DNA from: Psychromonas marina
GTDB lineage: Bacteria; Pseudomonadota; Gammaproteobacteria; Enterobacterales; Psychromonadaceae
Reading direction: 5' to 3'
DNA length: 64,000 bases
Assembly (NCBI RefSeq): GCF_030161115.1
Contig: NZ_BSPQ01000018.1
Coordinates: forward strand, 36,653-100,652
In this document: positions 9,726 through 19,495 of the stretch, piece after piece
Layout of the letters: the number at the start of each line of letters is the position of its first letter
How positions within the stretch are numbered: the stretch's first letter is position 1
Notes under the pieces: model-generated
Told to the model about the DNA's origin: nothing
The model's input: the letters and a program-made list of their open reading frames with translations, nothing else
Databases searched by the model: none
Translations under genes and position numbers: made by a program

Positions 9726-11027
9726 TTAATACTTTCCAGACCAAATGTCAGCATTAACTTGCTCTACTTTATTACGTTTTTTCTTACCCGTGCCTGCAGG
9801 TTTTGCCATCGGTTTTTCAACATCAGCAATCGACTCACTGAACGCTTCACTTAACTCAAAGCCAGAAATTTGTTCATGTTCAAGGCGGATCTTGTTTTTC
9901 TTCTCGATCACTTTGAAATGATGATAATCATCACAATCGATAATCGATAAACCTAAGCCCACTTCACCGGCACGACCACTTCGTCCGATACGATGCATAT
10001 AATCTGCAGGACTTCTTGGTAAATCGAAGTTAATGACCACAGGTAGTTTTTCAATATCAAGACCACGCGCGGCAATATCTGTTGCGATTAGCACTTGTAT
10101 CTCCCCTGCTTTAAAGCCATCAAGTACGCGCGTACGTGCGCCTTGACCTTTATCACCATGAAATACTTCAGCGCTAATACCACGCTTAGATAGTTTTTCT
10201 GCTAAATGGTTACAACCATTTTTAGAATTAACGAAAATCAGTGCTTGTTGCCATTGATGTAACTTAATTAAATGCGATAACAACGCCGTTTTTTGACCTT
10301 TATTAACATTAAAAACACGCTGTACTAGCGTACTCGCATCGGCACTTTGTAATTGAATTTCAATAGGTTGATTAAGTAACTGCTGCGTTAATGTTTGTAC
10401 TTGCTCAGGAAAGGTGGCAGAAAACAGTAAGGTTTGCTTCTGTTTTGGCAACAATGCTAACAATGCAGATAACTCTTCGGTAAAACCAAGGCTTAACATA
10501 CGATCGGCTTCATCGAGTACCAGGGTTTTCACTTTGTCGAGTTTAATCGCATTACTTGAAATAAGATCCAATAATCGACCCGGTGTTGCCACTAAAATAT
10601 CTGCACCACCACGTAGGGCAAGCATTTGTGTATTCGTTGATACACCACCAAATACAGCAACGGTCTTAATTGCACCATTAAAATGCGCAGCATAAGACTT
10701 AATGCTATCAGCTACTTGTTTCGCAAGTTCACGTGTTGGCACTAAGATAAGTCCGGTTACATAGTTGCCAGTACTTTTTTTAGCGCTCAAAGGCTTATTG
10801 TTATGTAACTGTTGTAGCAATGGCAATGCAAAGGCAGCAGTTTTACCCGAGCCCGTATTTGCCCCTGCAATTAAATCGCGTCCGGCCAATACTGTTGGGA
10901 TAGCTTGCGCTTGAATAGGCGTAGGCTGTTGATATTCCAGCTCAGTTAAGCGTGCTAACAAAGGTGAAATAAGGCCAAGTTCAGTAAAGTTGGCAGGTGT
11001 TGTAACAGTAGTTTCGACAGTGGTCAT
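9726..11027 (-). CDS. DEAD-box ATP-dependent RNA helicase, RhlE-like
   Basis: 433 residues with a full helicase core: aromatic plus Q motif (F13, QQPTPIQAQ), Walker A GANTGSGKT (55-63), PTREL (97-101), DEAD (172-175), SAT (203-205), a second RecA domain with FVNSK, ARGLDIE and HRIGRSGRAG. The C-terminal tail after the core is short and basic (KPAGTGKKKRNK), as in RhlE-type proteins and unlike the long tails of DeaD or the RNA-binding domain of DbpA. It should unwind short RNA duplexes during ribosome assembly or RNA turnover, often important in cold-adapted bacteria. The subfamily is inferred from length and tail only. Confidence 0.9.
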   Translation of the reverse strand: MTTVETTVTTPANFTELGLISPLLARLTELEYQQPTPIQAQAIPTVLAGRDLIAGANTGSGKTAAFALPLLQQLHNNKPLSAKKSTGNYVTGLILVPTRELAKQVADSIKSYAAHFNGAIKTVAVFGGVSTNTQMLALRGGADILVATPGRLLDLISSNAIKLDKVKTLVLDEADRMLSLGFTEELSALLALLPKQKQTLLFSATFPEQVQTLTQQLLNQPIEIQLQSADASTLVQRVFNVNKGQKTALLSHLIKLHQWQQALIFVNSKNGCNHLAEKLSKRGISAEVFHGDKGQGARTRVLDGFKAGEIQVLIATDIAARGLDIEKLPVVINFDLPRSPADYMHRIGRSGRAGEVGLGLSIIDCDDYHHFKVIEKKNKIRLEHEQISGFELSEAFSESIADVEKPMAKPAGTGKKKRNKVEQVNADIWSGKY

Positions 11028-11190
11028 TAATATAAGGGCTCAAAATAAGATAATAGCCGGCTATTTTAACTTATTTATTCAGGTTAAGTTAATTAAATCG
11101 TTCAAACGCAGCGGTAATCTTATTCACTCAATGAAATCGCACAAGGTGATAGCTGAAGGCCTTGTTTTTGAGTTGATAAAAAACAAGGCG

Positions 11191-14100
11191 TTAGGTTATT
11201 TTTGATGTTCTGTTAAGCGCATTATCGAGTGCATCCACACGGGCTTGTGGTGAATGACTAAATTGTCCAATCAATGCATACAGACTAGGGACAATAAATA
11301 GTGTCACGATGGTTGCTAATAGCATGCCATTGAAGATAACAACCCCAACAGCAAACCGAGTTTCAGCCCCAGCACCAGAAGCGATCAACATCGGAACGGC
11401 GCCCAAAATAGTTGTCATGGTGGTCATCAAAATAGGTCGTAAGCGTTGTACCGCTGCATTAATAACCGCCTCTTTTACATCTTGTCCCTGATCGCGTAAT
11501 TGATTTGCAAACTCTACAATTAAAATACCATTTTTTGTTGCCATACCAATTAACATCAGCAATCCTAATTGGCTGTAAAGATTGAACGTTTCACCTGTGA
11601 TTAAAATACCCAGTAATCCCCCTAACAACCCAATGGGTACCGTTAGCATCACGACGGCAGGACTGATAAAACTTTCAAACTGAGCACCAAGCACCAGATA
11701 ACAGACAAACAATGCCATCACAAACAGTAACCAAACCTCCTTTTGATTATCGTAATAGGATTTTGATTCACCTGAATAATCATAGGTATACCCCGTCGGT
11801 AACAGTTCATCAGCTTGTTGATTTAGGTAGGTTAGCGCCTCACCTAAACTTGCATCATTGAGCAAACTCGCTTTTAAGGTAATCGACTTTTTACGTTGAA
11901 AATGGAATAAACCACGCGCTGATGCCTTTTCCTCAGTGAAAATGAGCGTATCAAGTGAGACTAACGCCCCTGACTTTGAACGCAGGTAAATCTGACTTAA
12001 ATCATTAGCACTATTAAAGTGTGTTTCATCCGCTTTAAGGTAAACATCATACTCCTCGCCCTTCTGCTCAAATCGCGTTTGCGTTTGTCCACCTAAAAAC
12101 ACTTCAAGTGTGGTAGCAATATCACTGACATTAATACCTAACTCTCTGGCTGCAGCGTGATTTACGTGTACTAATATTTCAGGGGTGGTTGGATTGTAAT
12201 CGAGTTTAACACCATCCATTAATCCACTTTGTTCAGCTTGTCGCTGCAATGCTAATGCATGCTCGTAGAGTTCATCGTAATTTTCACCCTGCACCACAAA
12301 AGAAATAGGTTCACCTGAATTACCGCCCATACTAGGCAGATATGGGTGGACTTGCACATCGGTTATATCGTGCGTTAACTCACGTATTTGTTCCACAACC
12401 TGCGCGGCACTCATATTACGCTCAGACCAATCTTTTAAGCGGATAATAAAAAAACCTTGGTGATCAGCCCAAGTACCAAATGCAGGCGCTGAGTAGTTAA
12501 GTGAGTCAATAGGCCCCTGATCAGATGCAAGCGGCATTAGTTTCGCATTTATCTGATCCATGCTCTTAACCATACGCTCGTAGCTAGTAGCCTCTGTACC
12601 ACCAACATAAACATTAACAACACCACGATCTTCTGTTGGTCCTAATGCCATCTGCTGGGCTTGATAACTGTAATAGAGGGAAATAAAGCTCGCGACTAAT
12701 ATCAACAGTGAAAAATAACGCTGCTTGAGTAATAACGATAAAACACGACGATAGATGGTGCTTAAATTAAGCATCACCTTGTTCATTGCAACGGATAATC
12801 GACTAGGCGGGGAGGCATTAAAAGTGTCGCCAAATAAACGTTCTGCAAGCACAGGTACAATTGTTAACGCCAGTATCGAAGAGAAAATGACAGCAGCAGA
12901 AAGTACAATCGCAAATTCAGTAAACAGATCACCAATTTGACCTTCAACAAAAATCAACGGTAAAAAGACCATCACCAACACCACCGTGGTTGCGATCACC
13001 GCAAAGTTAAGTTCTTTCGCCCCTTTAAAAGCAGCCATCATCGGTGATTCACCCTGTTGACGATGACGAATTATATTTTCAACAACAACAATTGCATCAT
13101 CAACCACCAAGCCGATTGCCAATATTAATGCCATCAAGGTGATTAGGTTAATCGTGTAACCAAATAAATAAGCTACTGAAAATGCAGCAATCAACGAGAT
13201 AGGAACGGTCAGTGCGGGGATAATCGTTGCACTGAGTCGGCCTAAAAACAGGTATAACGTCGCAATCACTAGCAGCGCGGTGATCAAAAGTGTTTTGTAA
13301 ACTTCATTAATTGCCGCATCAATAAACACCGTACTATCGAAATCAACTTGTAATGTTGTCCCTTCAGGTAGGAAGTGTTGCAGTTGTTGTAATGCTTTAT
13401 TGACCTCTTTAGAGACATCCAAAGGGTTAGATTTAGACATCGCTACGATCCCTAAACCAAGGCTATCTACATTGTTCGCTTTGAAGGTGGTGGTTTCACT
13501 TTTAGCGCCCACATAAATATTGGCGAGATCGGATAAAAGCACCGATGTAGCATTAATCTCAGTAATCTTTAAGTTGGAAAAGTCCTCGGCTTGTTGATAT
13601 AAACGTTCCATTCTTACTACAAGGTTAAGACTTTTATTGCGTATATAACCAGCAGGAAGTTGGATGTTTTCTGCATGCAGAGCATTAACAACATCATTGG
13701 TTGTTAAACCACGCACCGCTAACGCCGTAGGGTCTAATTCTATATATAAAACACGCTCCACAACACCAGACGTATTTATCGCACTCACGCCCGGTAATAA
13801 GCTTAACCGTTCAATCAAGACTCGCTGGGCATAATCACTTAACTCAACACGATCCAGTTTGCTACTAGCAAGGTTCAGCCACATCATTGGCGCACCTTCA
13901 CTGTTACTTTTACGTACCACCGGCTCATTAGCATCATCGGGTAAACGATTACGTGCCCGACTCACTGCGTCGCGAACATCACTGACCGCTTCAAGCATAT
14001 CGTGCCCTTGTTTAAAGGCGATATTAATCCCTGACCAACCATCCCAAGATGATGACCAGATATAATCAATACCATCAATGCCATTTAACTCATCTTCAAT

Positions 14101-14298
14101 CGGTCGGGTTATTTGTGTTTCAATGATTGAAGAGGCACTGCCACCATAAGAAGTACCTACTGAAACAACTGGACTTTCCACATCCGGCATCTCACGTACG
14201 GGTAACAAATTAAAACCCACTACCCCAAATAGCACCAATAAAATACTTAATACAACCGCAGAAACAGGTCGATACATCGCAAAGTCAGAAATTCTCAT
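11191..14298 (-). CDS. RND multidrug efflux transporter, inner-membrane pump (HAE1 type)
   Basis: 1035 residues, the normal length for AcrB-type pumps. It shows the N-terminal helix followed by LPVREMPDVESPVVSV, the porter-domain segment YGGSASSIIETQITRPIEDELNG, and the proton-relay helix 4 motif GLVVDDAIVVVENI with both aspartates. The second half repeats the pattern (GLLMLIGMATKNGILIVEFANQL). It exports hydrophobic compounds or drugs from the periplasm using the proton gradient. The gene for the membrane fusion protein overlaps its start by 4 bases, so they are co-translated. No outer-membrane factor is encoded next to it; it presumably uses TolC. Confidence 0.95.
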   Translation of the reverse strand: MRISDFAMYRPVSAVVLSILLVLFGVVGFNLLPVREMPDVESPVVSVGTSYGGSASSIIETQITRPIEDELNGIDGIDYIWSSSWDGWSGINIAFKQGHDMLEAVSDVRDAVSRARNRLPDDANEPVVRKSNSEGAPMMWLNLASSKLDRVELSDYAQRVLIERLSLLPGVSAINTSGVVERVLYIELDPTALAVRGLTTNDVVNALHAENIQLPAGYIRNKSLNLVVRMERLYQQAEDFSNLKITEINATSVLLSDLANIYVGAKSETTTFKANNVDSLGLGIVAMSKSNPLDVSKEVNKALQQLQHFLPEGTTLQVDFDSTVFIDAAINEVYKTLLITALLVIATLYLFLGRLSATIIPALTVPISLIAAFSVAYLFGYTINLITLMALILAIGLVVDDAIVVVENIIRHRQQGESPMMAAFKGAKELNFAVIATTVVLVMVFLPLIFVEGQIGDLFTEFAIVLSAAVIFSSILALTIVPVLAERLFGDTFNASPPSRLSVAMNKVMLNLSTIYRRVLSLLLKQRYFSLLILVASFISLYYSYQAQQMALGPTEDRGVVNVYVGGTEATSYERMVKSMDQINAKLMPLASDQGPIDSLNYSAPAFGTWADHQGFFIIRLKDWSERNMSAAQVVEQIRELTHDITDVQVHPYLPSMGGNSGEPISFVVQGENYDELYEHALALQRQAEQSGLMDGVKLDYNPTTPEILVHVNHAAARELGINVSDIATTLEVFLGGQTQTRFEQKGEEYDVYLKADETHFNSANDLSQIYLRSKSGALVSLDTLIFTEEKASARGLFHFQRKKSITLKASLLNDASLGEALTYLNQQADELLPTGYTYDYSGESKSYYDNQKEVWLLFVMALFVCYLVLGAQFESFISPAVVMLTVPIGLLGGLLGILITGETFNLYSQLGLLMLIGMATKNGILIVEFANQLRDQGQDVKEAVINAAVQRLRPILMTTMTTILGAVPMLIASGAGAETRFAVGVVIFNGMLLATIVTLFIVPSLYALIGQFSHSPQARVDALDNALNRTSKIT

Positions 14299-15326
14299 GA
14301 TTTAATATCAACCTTTGCACCATCATAAAGTTTAACCGTACCTTTATAAACGACTGTATCATTGCTCACTAATCCACTTAAAATCTGAACACTCTCATCG
14401 TTACGTTCGCCCAGTGTTACTGCAACTTTAAACACAGCATCATCTTCAACACGATAGACAAAACGTTCATGCCCTTGGTAAACAATCGCTTGACGAGGCA
14501 CCAATAACTCGGCTTGTTTTTTGAGGGGGATATCTGCGGTTACTAAGCTACCAGGCGTAAGCGCTAAGTGAGTATTATCCATGCTGAACTGAAGATAAAC
14601 ATTGAGACTCTGGCTATTCACGCGGCTATCAATACTGGTTAAGGTTGCAGGTATAGTTTCCCCTTGCAACGCCATACTATGTAAATTAACTTTCTGTTGT
14701 TTTTCAAGTAGGTGCAAATGACGAGCCGCGATGGGTACATTAAGGCGTAATTCGCTAGCATCATCCAACGTAGTCAAAATAGTATTAGGGGTCACGAGTT
14801 GACCTCGGCTTAAATCAACAAGCCCAACTTTACCTGAAAATGGCGCAATAATCGTTTTGTCTTGCAATGCAGCTTGCGCTAATAATAGTTCAGCTTGTTG
14901 TATCAACCATTGTGTTTCTGCGCTATCTAGTAGCTTTTGAGTTACTGCACCTTTGGGGAATAGTTGTTTATAATTTTCATACTGTCGCTGGCTATCAATC
15001 AAACGTGCTTGCTCTCGCTTAACGACCGCTAACTGATGACGATTATCAAGTTCCATCAATACCATCCCCTGCTCAACAATCTGACCAGAACTCACATGGA
15101 TCGCTTTTATTTTTCCTTCTGACTCTGGCTTTATCTCCACAGAGTGCTTCGCAAACACGGTACCTAAAATAGAAACATTTTCATGCAACATCTGTTTATC
15201 AACGTTAATCACTTCAACAACTTGCTTGGTAGTCTTTGCTAAGGTTGTTGATTGTGGATCTGACTTCGACAACCAAACAGCAGTAAAGATAACCACTACA
15301 ATGGTCAATAACAGGTATTTTTTCAT
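14295..15326 (-). CDS. RND efflux periplasmic adaptor (membrane fusion protein)
   Basis: About 343 residues. A single N-terminal membrane anchor (KKYLLLTIVVVIFTAVWL) is followed by the lipoyl half-motif GKIKAIHVSSGQIVEQGMVLMELD, a short alpha-hairpin (RQYENYKQLFPKGAVTQKLLDSAE), the second lipoyl half IIAPFSGKVGLVDLSRGQLV, and the barrel domain near LVPRQAIVYQGHERFVYRV. It bridges the inner-membrane pump and TolC. Two ATG codons are adjacent at 15329 and 15326; neither has a strong ribosome binding site (AAGAAAA). It leads the two-gene operon with the RND pump that overlaps it by ATGA. Confidence 0.92.
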   Translation of the reverse strand: MKKYLLLTIVVVIFTAVWLSKSDPQSTTLAKTTKQVVEVINVDKQMLHENVSILGTVFAKHSVEIKPESEGKIKAIHVSSGQIVEQGMVLMELDNRHQLAVVKREQARLIDSQRQYENYKQLFPKGAVTQKLLDSAETQWLIQQAELLLAQAALQDKTIIAPFSGKVGLVDLSRGQLVTPNTILTTLDDASELRLNVPIAARHLHLLEKQQKVNLHSMALQGETIPATLTSIDSRVNSQSLNVYLQFSMDNTHLALTPGSLVTADIPLKKQAELLVPRQAIVYQGHERFVYRVEDDAVFKVAVTLGERNDESVQILSGLVSNDTVVYKGTVKLYDGAKVDIKS

Positions 15327-15732
15327 CATTTTTCTTATTTTAGAATGTTAGAAGTGCTTTCATTTGAGTTGCTTTATATACGCATATAGAGAGACAAAGC
15401 GTAAATTAAAACACCAATATACACACCATAAAGTAAAGCGAACTTTATCCACATACTACCTCACCCAATAACGCTATCAAGCCTTCATAAGCCCCTTCCT
15501 GTGACCCATAAAGCAAGTCAAAGATAAAATAGAATAAGTTATAATGTCATTGATTTTTACAAAACAAATAATTCAACCCTAGCCCCATTTTATGATTAAA
15601 AGCTTCTTACTACTCATAAAAATAGATAGATCAAGTTAAGCAAATTCAAACGATGATGAAGCTGAGTTTGATTTATGCGCCCTAATACTATATATATCTA
15701 GCAAATTTAAATTCTTGGTGTAGGTAAAAGTA
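15327..15732. promoter_or_regulatory. Divergent promoter region with a 7+7+7 dyad
   Basis: About 405 bases between the RND operon and the YkgJ-type gene. ATAAAGT (15428-15434) and ACTTTAT (15442-15448) form an inverted repeat with a 7-base spacer about 100 bases before the adaptor start, the size of a dimeric repressor site. No regulator gene is adjacent, so the link to pump control is a guess. The rest is A/T-rich without a recognisable RNA or ORF. Confidence 0.35.
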
Positions 15733-16275
15733 TTGAGTGAAGATAACGAATCACATTTAGTGTCAGGACGAGAATGTGGAGAGTGTACTGCGTGTTGTGT
15801 GGTACTGCTTATTGATGATGAACAGTTTAAAAAACCTGCAGACCAAGTTTGTACAAACTTAATGGCAGCGGGTGGCTGTAAAATTTATCAGCAACGCCCC
15901 TCTGTCTGTCAAGCGTGGTATTGTGCATGGCGTTTCATGGCACAACTCGATGAAAGTTGGCGACCGGATCGCTCTGGTATATTATTGCGTTCAGATGAAA
16001 ATGGCATCATTTTTCAGCCAATACGCGACCCTAAAACAGTATTAACCACTGATCGTGCTATCGAATTAATTGGCGGCGGCGTTGCACAAGGCATTCCAAT
16101 GTCTATGTCTATACCGACGCGAGAAGGTTATCTCAGTTATGGCCTGTCTCTCAATGGACCATTAGCAGCAGCAGTAGAATCGAGAAACTTAGTGATAATA
16201 CAAGAGAAAATGGTTGAGCTAATTGACTTCTCAATTGCCCAACAGACTTCTCGTATCGATGTTGTTCTAAAGTAA
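15733..16275 (+). CDS. YkgJ-family cysteine-cluster protein
   Basis: 180 residues. The N-terminal third has the zinc or Fe-S binding cysteine pattern of this family: CGECTACC (about 15-22), then GGCKIYQQRPSVCQAWYC, eight or more cysteines in the first 65 residues. The rest is ordinary soluble sequence (TTDRAIELIGGGVAQGIPM). The biochemical role of the family is not established. The start is TTG at 15733, with AGGT 8 bases upstream; no ATG is available before the cysteine region. It stands alone, divergent from the RND operon and convergent with the EamA gene. Confidence 0.75.
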   Translation: MSEDNESHLVSGRECGECTACCVVLLIDDEQFKKPADQVCTNLMAAGGCKIYQQRPSVCQAWYCAWRFMAQLDESWRPDRSGILLRSDENGIIFQPIRDPKTVLTTDRAIELIGGGVAQGIPMSMSIPTREGYLSYGLSLNGPLAAAVESRNLVIIQEKMVELIDFSIAQQTSRIDVVLK

Positions 16276-16288
16276 TTAAAACTGTAAT

Positions 16289-16335
16289 AAGGTGGGAGAT
16301 CTTTGTGTCATTTTACACGCAAGATCATCCACCTT
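16289..16335. terminator. Bidirectional terminator-like hairpin overlapping the EamA stop
   Basis: Outer stem AAGGTGG (16289-16295) with CCACCTT (16329-16335), inner stems GATCTT/AAGATC and GTGT/ACAC around CATTTT. It lies between two convergent genes and its right arm contains the last Gly-Gly-stop codons of the EamA gene, so one structure could serve both transcripts. Confidence 0.6.
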
Positions 16336-17206
16336 TTGCTAGTAATCTTTTGAATGAAAAGCCGGTGACCAAAATAGTCCCCGTAATCACCAATAAAGCA
16401 CCTAACAAAGTATTAATCCCAATCTCTTCTCCTAGAAATAGACGCCCCCACAAGATACCAAATAACGGCACTAAAAATGTTACAGACAGTGCTGAAGCAG
16501 GACCATCATCTTTGACTAATTTAAAATACAGAAGATACGCGAACCCAGTACAGACAATACCCAGTGTTAACACCGATAAGCTAATCGGGACGGTAATAGG
16601 ATCGCGAATTGGCATAAAGGGTAACAATGGCAAAACCACAATCACCGCAGCCCACATACTCCCATGTGCATTTTCAAAGGGCGCAACTGCAGGTGCCACT
16701 TTTGTATAATTTGCTGAAAATCCATACATGGCAGCTGCAAATAAACAGGCAATAATGGCCCATATTCCCTGTTCCCCAAGCGCTAAAGCCTGCTGACCAA
16801 CTAAAACGGTAACGCCAACCATACCGATAAATAGCCCCAACCCCGCTTTTACTTTTAATCTCTCTTTTTGCCATAAGCTTGCTATCAATGCGGCAAACAG
16901 CGGCGCGGTTGAGTTTAAAATCGCCAGCGTAGAAGCATTTAACGTTTGCGCGGCATAAGCAAACATCAAAAATGGCAGTGCAGTGTTAAACGCACCAATT
17001 ATAAAGTAGTGCTTAATATGTGAGGTGAATCGTAACTGACGGCGCAGAAACAAACTAATCAATAATAAGCATAAAGCAGCGGCTAATACCCTGCCCTCAA
17101 TGAGCACGGCAGGCCCCAAACTATTCGCGGTTAAGCGCATAAACAAAAATGAGCCGCCCCAAATTGAGGCTAATAATATTAACCGCAAAACACTCGCTAA
17201 TGGCAT
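16325..17206 (-). CDS. EamA/DMT-family transporter
   Basis: 293 residues with ten predicted membrane helices arranged as two EamA halves; the first begins LILLASIWGGSFLFMRLTANSLGP and contains the NASTLAILNSTAPLFAALIA segment, and the second ends with PLFGILWGRLFLGEEIGINTLLGALLVITG, the usual end of an EamA domain. Such proteins export amino acids or other small metabolites across the inner membrane; no substrate can be inferred. It is monocistronic, ending against the YkgJ gene. Confidence 0.9.
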   Translation of the reverse strand: MPLASVLRLILLASIWGGSFLFMRLTANSLGPAVLIEGRVLAAALCLLLISLFLRRQLRFTSHIKHYFIIGAFNTALPFLMFAYAAQTLNASTLAILNSTAPLFAALIASLWQKERLKVKAGLGLFIGMVGVTVLVGQQALALGEQGIWAIIACLFAAAMYGFSANYTKVAPAVAPFENAHGSMWAAVIVVLPLLPFMPIRDPITVPISLSVLTLGIVCTGFAYLLYFKLVKDDGPASALSVTFLVPLFGILWGRLFLGEEIGINTLLGALLVITGTILVTGFSFKRLLAKGG

Positions 17207-17350
17207 CTTTGTTCCTTGAAGATTATGTATATAAGGGTAAATGTAGCAATATAAAGAAGTGTCACAAGAACAAGTAACACAGATACTAAAGTGTATTCAA
17301 GACAGCTTACGTTTAGCAACAACAGTTTCGATATTTTATTGATGATTAAA

Positions 17351-17383
17351 CAGATAACCACTGCTAGATGCAATGGTTATCTG
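17351..17383 (-). terminator. Terminator of the BMP-type ABC transporter operon
   Basis: CAGATAACCA (17351-17360) pairs with TGGTTATCTG (17374-17383), with two further partial pairs toward the loop. It starts 13 bases after the last permease stop codon and reads into TTTAATC on the minus strand, a modest U-tract. Confidence 0.6.
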
Positions 17384-17395
17384 CTTATAAAGGGG

Positions 17396-18361
17396 TTAAC
17401 GCGACTTGATATAAGGAACCCCCACCGCTTTTGGCCCTACTGCGCGACCAATAAAACCCGCTAACAATAATACCGTCAGAATGTAAGGTAAAACTTCGAT
17501 CGCTTGTACAGGAATTTCACCCACAATCGGTAATTCAGCGCCCTGCAGACGAATGGCAATTGCATCTAAAAAGCCAAATAACAGACAACCAAATAACACA
17601 GGGACAGGTTTCCATTTACCAAAAATAAGCGCCGCTAAGGCAATATAACCTTTACCTGCACTCATATTGGGTACAAAACCCGCACTGTGTGCCGTTGACA
17701 AATAAGCACCAGCAAGCCCGGTTAATATACCGGCACAAATAAGTGCTCGATAGCGAAGCCAAGCAACGGAGATACCCGCAGTATCAACCGCATGTGGGTT
17801 TTCACCCGCCGCACGTAAGCGCAAGCCAAAACGCGTTTTAAAGATAATCCACCAGCAAATTGGTACCATCAATAGCGCAAGATAAACCAAAATATTGTGT
17901 CCAGAGATAAGTTCGCTATACAGCAAACCAATCACAGGCACTTCTGCTAGCGCATCCGCACCCGGCAAGGTGATTGAGCTAAAGCGTGCATTTTCCGATA
18001 AAGCTGGTGTTTGTCCACCTAAACCAAACCAGTAACGCCCTAATGTCACGGTTAATCCCGCAGCGAGCATATTGATCGCAACACCGGAAACGATTTGATC
18101 ACCTCGATGGGTAATACATGCAAAACCGTGCAGCATCGATAATGCGATAGCCGTTGCCATCGCAGCAAGCAAACCAAGCCAAACTGATCCTGTCGCCGCC
18201 GCCGTCGCCGCTGCAGCAAAAGCACCCGCTAAAATTTTCCCTTCCAAGGCAATATTTACAATGCCTGAACGCTCTGAAAATAATCCCGCTAATGCCGCAA
18301 GAATAAGCGGTGCAGAAACCCTTAACGTGGCGTCGAGTATTAAAATTAAACTCTCAAACAT
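17396..18361 (-). CDS. ABC transporter permease, nucleoside-type (NupQ/YufQ-like)
   Basis: 321 residues with 8-9 hydrophobic helices. It matches the branched-chain/BMP permease family (BPD_transp_2): ATLRVSAPLILAALAGLFSERSGIVNIALEGKIL at the N-terminus and the EAA-like loop GENPHAVDTAGISV, then GLAGAYLS. It forms the transmembrane channel together with the larger permease upstream. The stop of that gene is 3 bases before this ATG, so they are translationally coupled. The set with a BMP-type binding protein points to import of purine nucleosides or related compounds; that substrate is inferred from family members. Confidence 0.9.
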   Translation of the reverse strand: MFESLILILDATLRVSAPLILAALAGLFSERSGIVNIALEGKILAGAFAAAATAAATGSVWLGLLAAMATAIALSMLHGFACITHRGDQIVSGVAINMLAAGLTVTLGRYWFGLGGQTPALSENARFSSITLPGADALAEVPVIGLLYSELISGHNILVYLALLMVPICWWIIFKTRFGLRLRAAGENPHAVDTAGISVAWLRYRALICAGILTGLAGAYLSTAHSAGFVPNMSAGKGYIALAALIFGKWKPVPVLFGCLLFGFLDAIAIRLQGAELPIVGEIPVQAIEVLPYILTVLLLAGFIGRAVGPKAVGVPYIKSR

Positions 18362-18364
18362 AAT

Positions 18365-19495
18365 TTAAGTCTCCGCTGCTGATGTAATACGTGATTGTTT
18401 CTTTTCATCTAGGTAAACAAACAAACGCTCTGCCGGTTTCACTAGCATAAACGAGAGTGCGCCACTGAATAAAACCACTAGCCCTTGGACAACTTGAATC
18501 ATTTCACGATCAATATTTGGGAAATCAAAGGAGAGCTCAGCACCACCTTGATATAGTATGCCAAACAAGACACTCGCGAGGATAATGCCCACTGGGTGAT
18601 TACGCCCAATTAAACACACCGCAATACCGGTAAAACCATAACCTGCCACAAAATCTAATTTCAATTGCTGACTATACCCCTGTACTTCATTCAGGCTTAA
18701 CATGCCCGATAATGCACCAGAAATTAGCATAACAATAATTATCAATCGTTTATGATTAATGCCACCATACTCAGCGGCACTAGGGCTTGCCCCCATTGCT
18801 CGAATCGCATAACCCCAACGAGTACGCCACAATAAGATCCACACTAAGACACAGCAGAATAGTGCAATAATAAAGCTAAGGTTCATCGGTGATTGTGAAA
18901 AGCTTAACCCAAACCAACCAGCTATTTCATGGAACATCGGCATCACAGCATTGGACTCAAAAATCCGTGAAACAGGTGCCATTTGCCCATCGAGTTTAAG
19001 TACATTTACCATCAAATAAACCATCAACGATGAAGCAATAAAGTTAAACATAATCGTTGTGATAACAATATGGCTGCCACGATAAGCCTGCAAATAAGCC
19101 GGAATAAATGCCCATGCAGCACCAAACAGTAAACTAGCAAACATAGTAATCGGTAGAATTGCCCAAAATGGCAACACATGATCAAGCCCTAAACAAGCAA
19201 GACCTACACCCAACCCACCAATATACGCTTGCCCTTCACCACCAATATTAAATAGCCCCGCAGAAAACGCGACTGCGACTGCAAGACCGGTAAAGATAAA
19301 GTTAGTCGCATAATAAAGGGTATAACCTATGCCCTCTTGATAACCTAGCGAACCGTTTATCATCACTTTAGCGGCTTCAATAGGATTAACGTCCACGGCG
19401 ATAAAAATAATAGCTGCGAATGCAAAAGCAAACAGAATATTAAGCAGAGGCAATACAATCATATTTGCCCATGCCGGTATTTTAGAGTCGTTCAC
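18365..19495 (-). CDS. ABC transporter permease, nucleoside-type (NupP/YufP-like)
   Basis: 376 residues, longer than its partner because of an extra N-terminal region. The core has FSAGLFNIGGEGQAYIGGLGVG, the typical glycine-rich segment, the loop GASPSAAEYGGINHKRL that contacts the ATPase, and FVAGYGFTGIAVCLIGRNHPVG. It starts with GTG at 19495; that GTGA overlaps the stop of the ATPase gene by 4 bases, and GGAGAG lies just upstream. It pairs with the downstream permease to make the heteromeric channel of the BMP-type importer. Confidence 0.9.
   Translation of the reverse strand: MNDSKIPAWANMIVLPLLNILFAFAFAAIIFIAVDVNPIEAAKVMINGSLGYQEGIGYTLYYATNFIFTGLAVAVAFSAGLFNIGGEGQAYIGGLGVGLACLGLDHVLPFWAILPITMFASLLFGAAWAFIPAYLQAYRGSHIVITTIMFNFIASSLMVYLMVNVLKLDGQMAPVSRIFESNAVMPMFHEIAGWFGLSFSQSPMNLSFIIALFCCVLVWILLWRTRWGYAIRAMGASPSAAEYGGINHKRLIIIVMLISGALSGMLSLNEVQGYSQQLKLDFVAGYGFTGIAVCLIGRNHPVGIILASVLFGILYQGGAELSFDFPNIDREMIQVVQGLVVLFSGALSFMLVKPAERLFVYLDEKKQSRITSAAET

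Noticed and set aside
16305..16709. 134-codon plus-strand frame
   Set aside because: Lies wholly opposite the EamA gene, with low-complexity content typical of a shadow frame.
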